Positions 63,750 through 64,000 of a DNA stretch of 64,000 nt are shown in pieces. The position numbers and the translations under genes are program-made. Positions within the stretch are counted from its first letter, which is position 1, and each line of letters begins with the position of its first letter. The notes below the pieces were generated by a model. It did no database searches, was not told where the DNA came from, and was given only the letters and a program-made list of their open reading frames with translations. Source of the DNA: Hymenobacter persicinus (GTDB lineage Bacteria; Bacteroidota; Bacteroidia; Cytophagales; Hymenobacteraceae); assembly GCF_004167665.1 (NCBI RefSeq), contig NZ_SEWE01000002.1, positions 124,001 through 188,000 on the forward strand, given 5' to 3'.

Positions 63750-64000
63750 ATGCTACAGGTACGTACCTCCCCCGACCAAAGCTGGGATATCGACTATCAG
63801 CCCAAGGGCGCCATTGCAGTCAACGGTGAGCCCTTCACCTGGGATATTGTCGCGCTGGGCCAGGGCCGCTACCACGTGCTGCTCGAAGGCCGCTCCTACT
63901 CGGCCGAAGTGGTCGGCGCCGACTACGCAACCAAGACGTTTCAGCTCAAAATCGACGGCCGCCTGCTCGATGTGCAGGCCAAGGACCGCTTTGATCTGCT
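63750..64000 (+). CDS. Biotin/lipoyl-carrier-like protein, N-terminal part
   Basis: The first 83 codons of a gene running off the window. It begins MLQVRTSPDQSWDIDY and has VLLEGRSYSAEVVGADYATKTFQLKIDGR, the N-terminal pattern of the biotin carboxyl carrier subunits of Bacteroidota carboxylase and decarboxylase systems. The biotinyl-lysine (EAMKM) region would be further downstream and is not visible, so the assignment is provisional. Confidence 0.7.
   Translation, partial: MLQVRTSPDQSWDIDYQPKGAIAVNGEPFTWDIVALGQGRYHVLLEGRSYSAEVVGADYATKTFQLKIDGRLLDVQAKDRFDL

Overview
The window looks like a chromosomal segment from a GC-rich member of the Bacteroidota, most likely a Hymenobacter-like Cytophagales. 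The evidence is three secreted proteins with C-terminal type IX secretion (Por) sorting domains, a TonB-dependent receptor with a carboxypeptidase-regulatory-like domain, promoters of the TTTG-N18-20-TAnnTTTG class, few purine-rich Shine-Dalgarno sequences, and Bacteroidota-style ribosomal protein tails. No prophage, insertion sequence, CRISPR array or rRNA operon is seen.

Left third (about 1-25310), mixed accessory and housekeeping genes: a 5'-truncated Ldh-family dehydrogenase; two YkuD_2-type L,D-transpeptidases flanking a secreted GH13 alpha-amylase; a minus-strand cluster running DUF4331 surface protein > TPR membrane protein > HupE/UreJ-like permease > small His/Cys protein > (possible small ORF) > TonB-dependent receptor (13135 down to 5696); then hscA (Hsp70), anmK, a small exported protein, ftsB, a secreted CARDB protein, eno, a LytTR-type response regulator and histidine kinase, an erythromycin-esterase-like protein and a divergent esterase-like hydrolase with a C-terminal helical part.

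Middle (25348-46130), nearly all minus strand: the ribosomal protein superoperon. In transcription order: rpsL-rpsG-fusA-rpsJ (str, with its own promoter and terminator); an O-antigen-ligase-like gene; then a new promoter and rplC-rplD-rplW-rplB-rpsS-rplV-rpsC-rplP-rpmC-rpsQ-rplN-rplX-rplE-rpsN-rpsH-rplF-rplR-rpsE-rpmD-rplO-secY-map-infA-rpmJ-rpsM-rpsK-rpsD-rpoA-rplQ. rpmD and rpmJ were found by reading the sequence directly.

Right third (46131-64000): a DUF3467 protein, an AT-richer orphan membrane protein, rpoC, rpoB, rplL, rplJ, rplA, rplK, nusG, secE and tRNA-Trp read as one minus-strand transcription unit from a clear promoter. Upstream of it is a tRNA-Tyr/tRNA-Gly/tRNA-Thr/tuf unit with its own promoter. 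The window closes with an M1 aminopeptidase and the start of a biotin carboxyl carrier-like protein on the plus strand.

The best candidate for an undescribed functional system is the DUF4331-TPR-HupE-His/Cys-TonB cluster: a surface-exposed or secreted protein, an outer-membrane receptor and an inner-membrane permease, which together suggest metal or small-nutrient acquisition. Regulatory points of interest are a terminator-like hairpin in the rplC leader, structured leaders ahead of rpsD and rpsH, a promoter that would make ftsB almost leaderless, and RGG-like extensions on S3 and S5.
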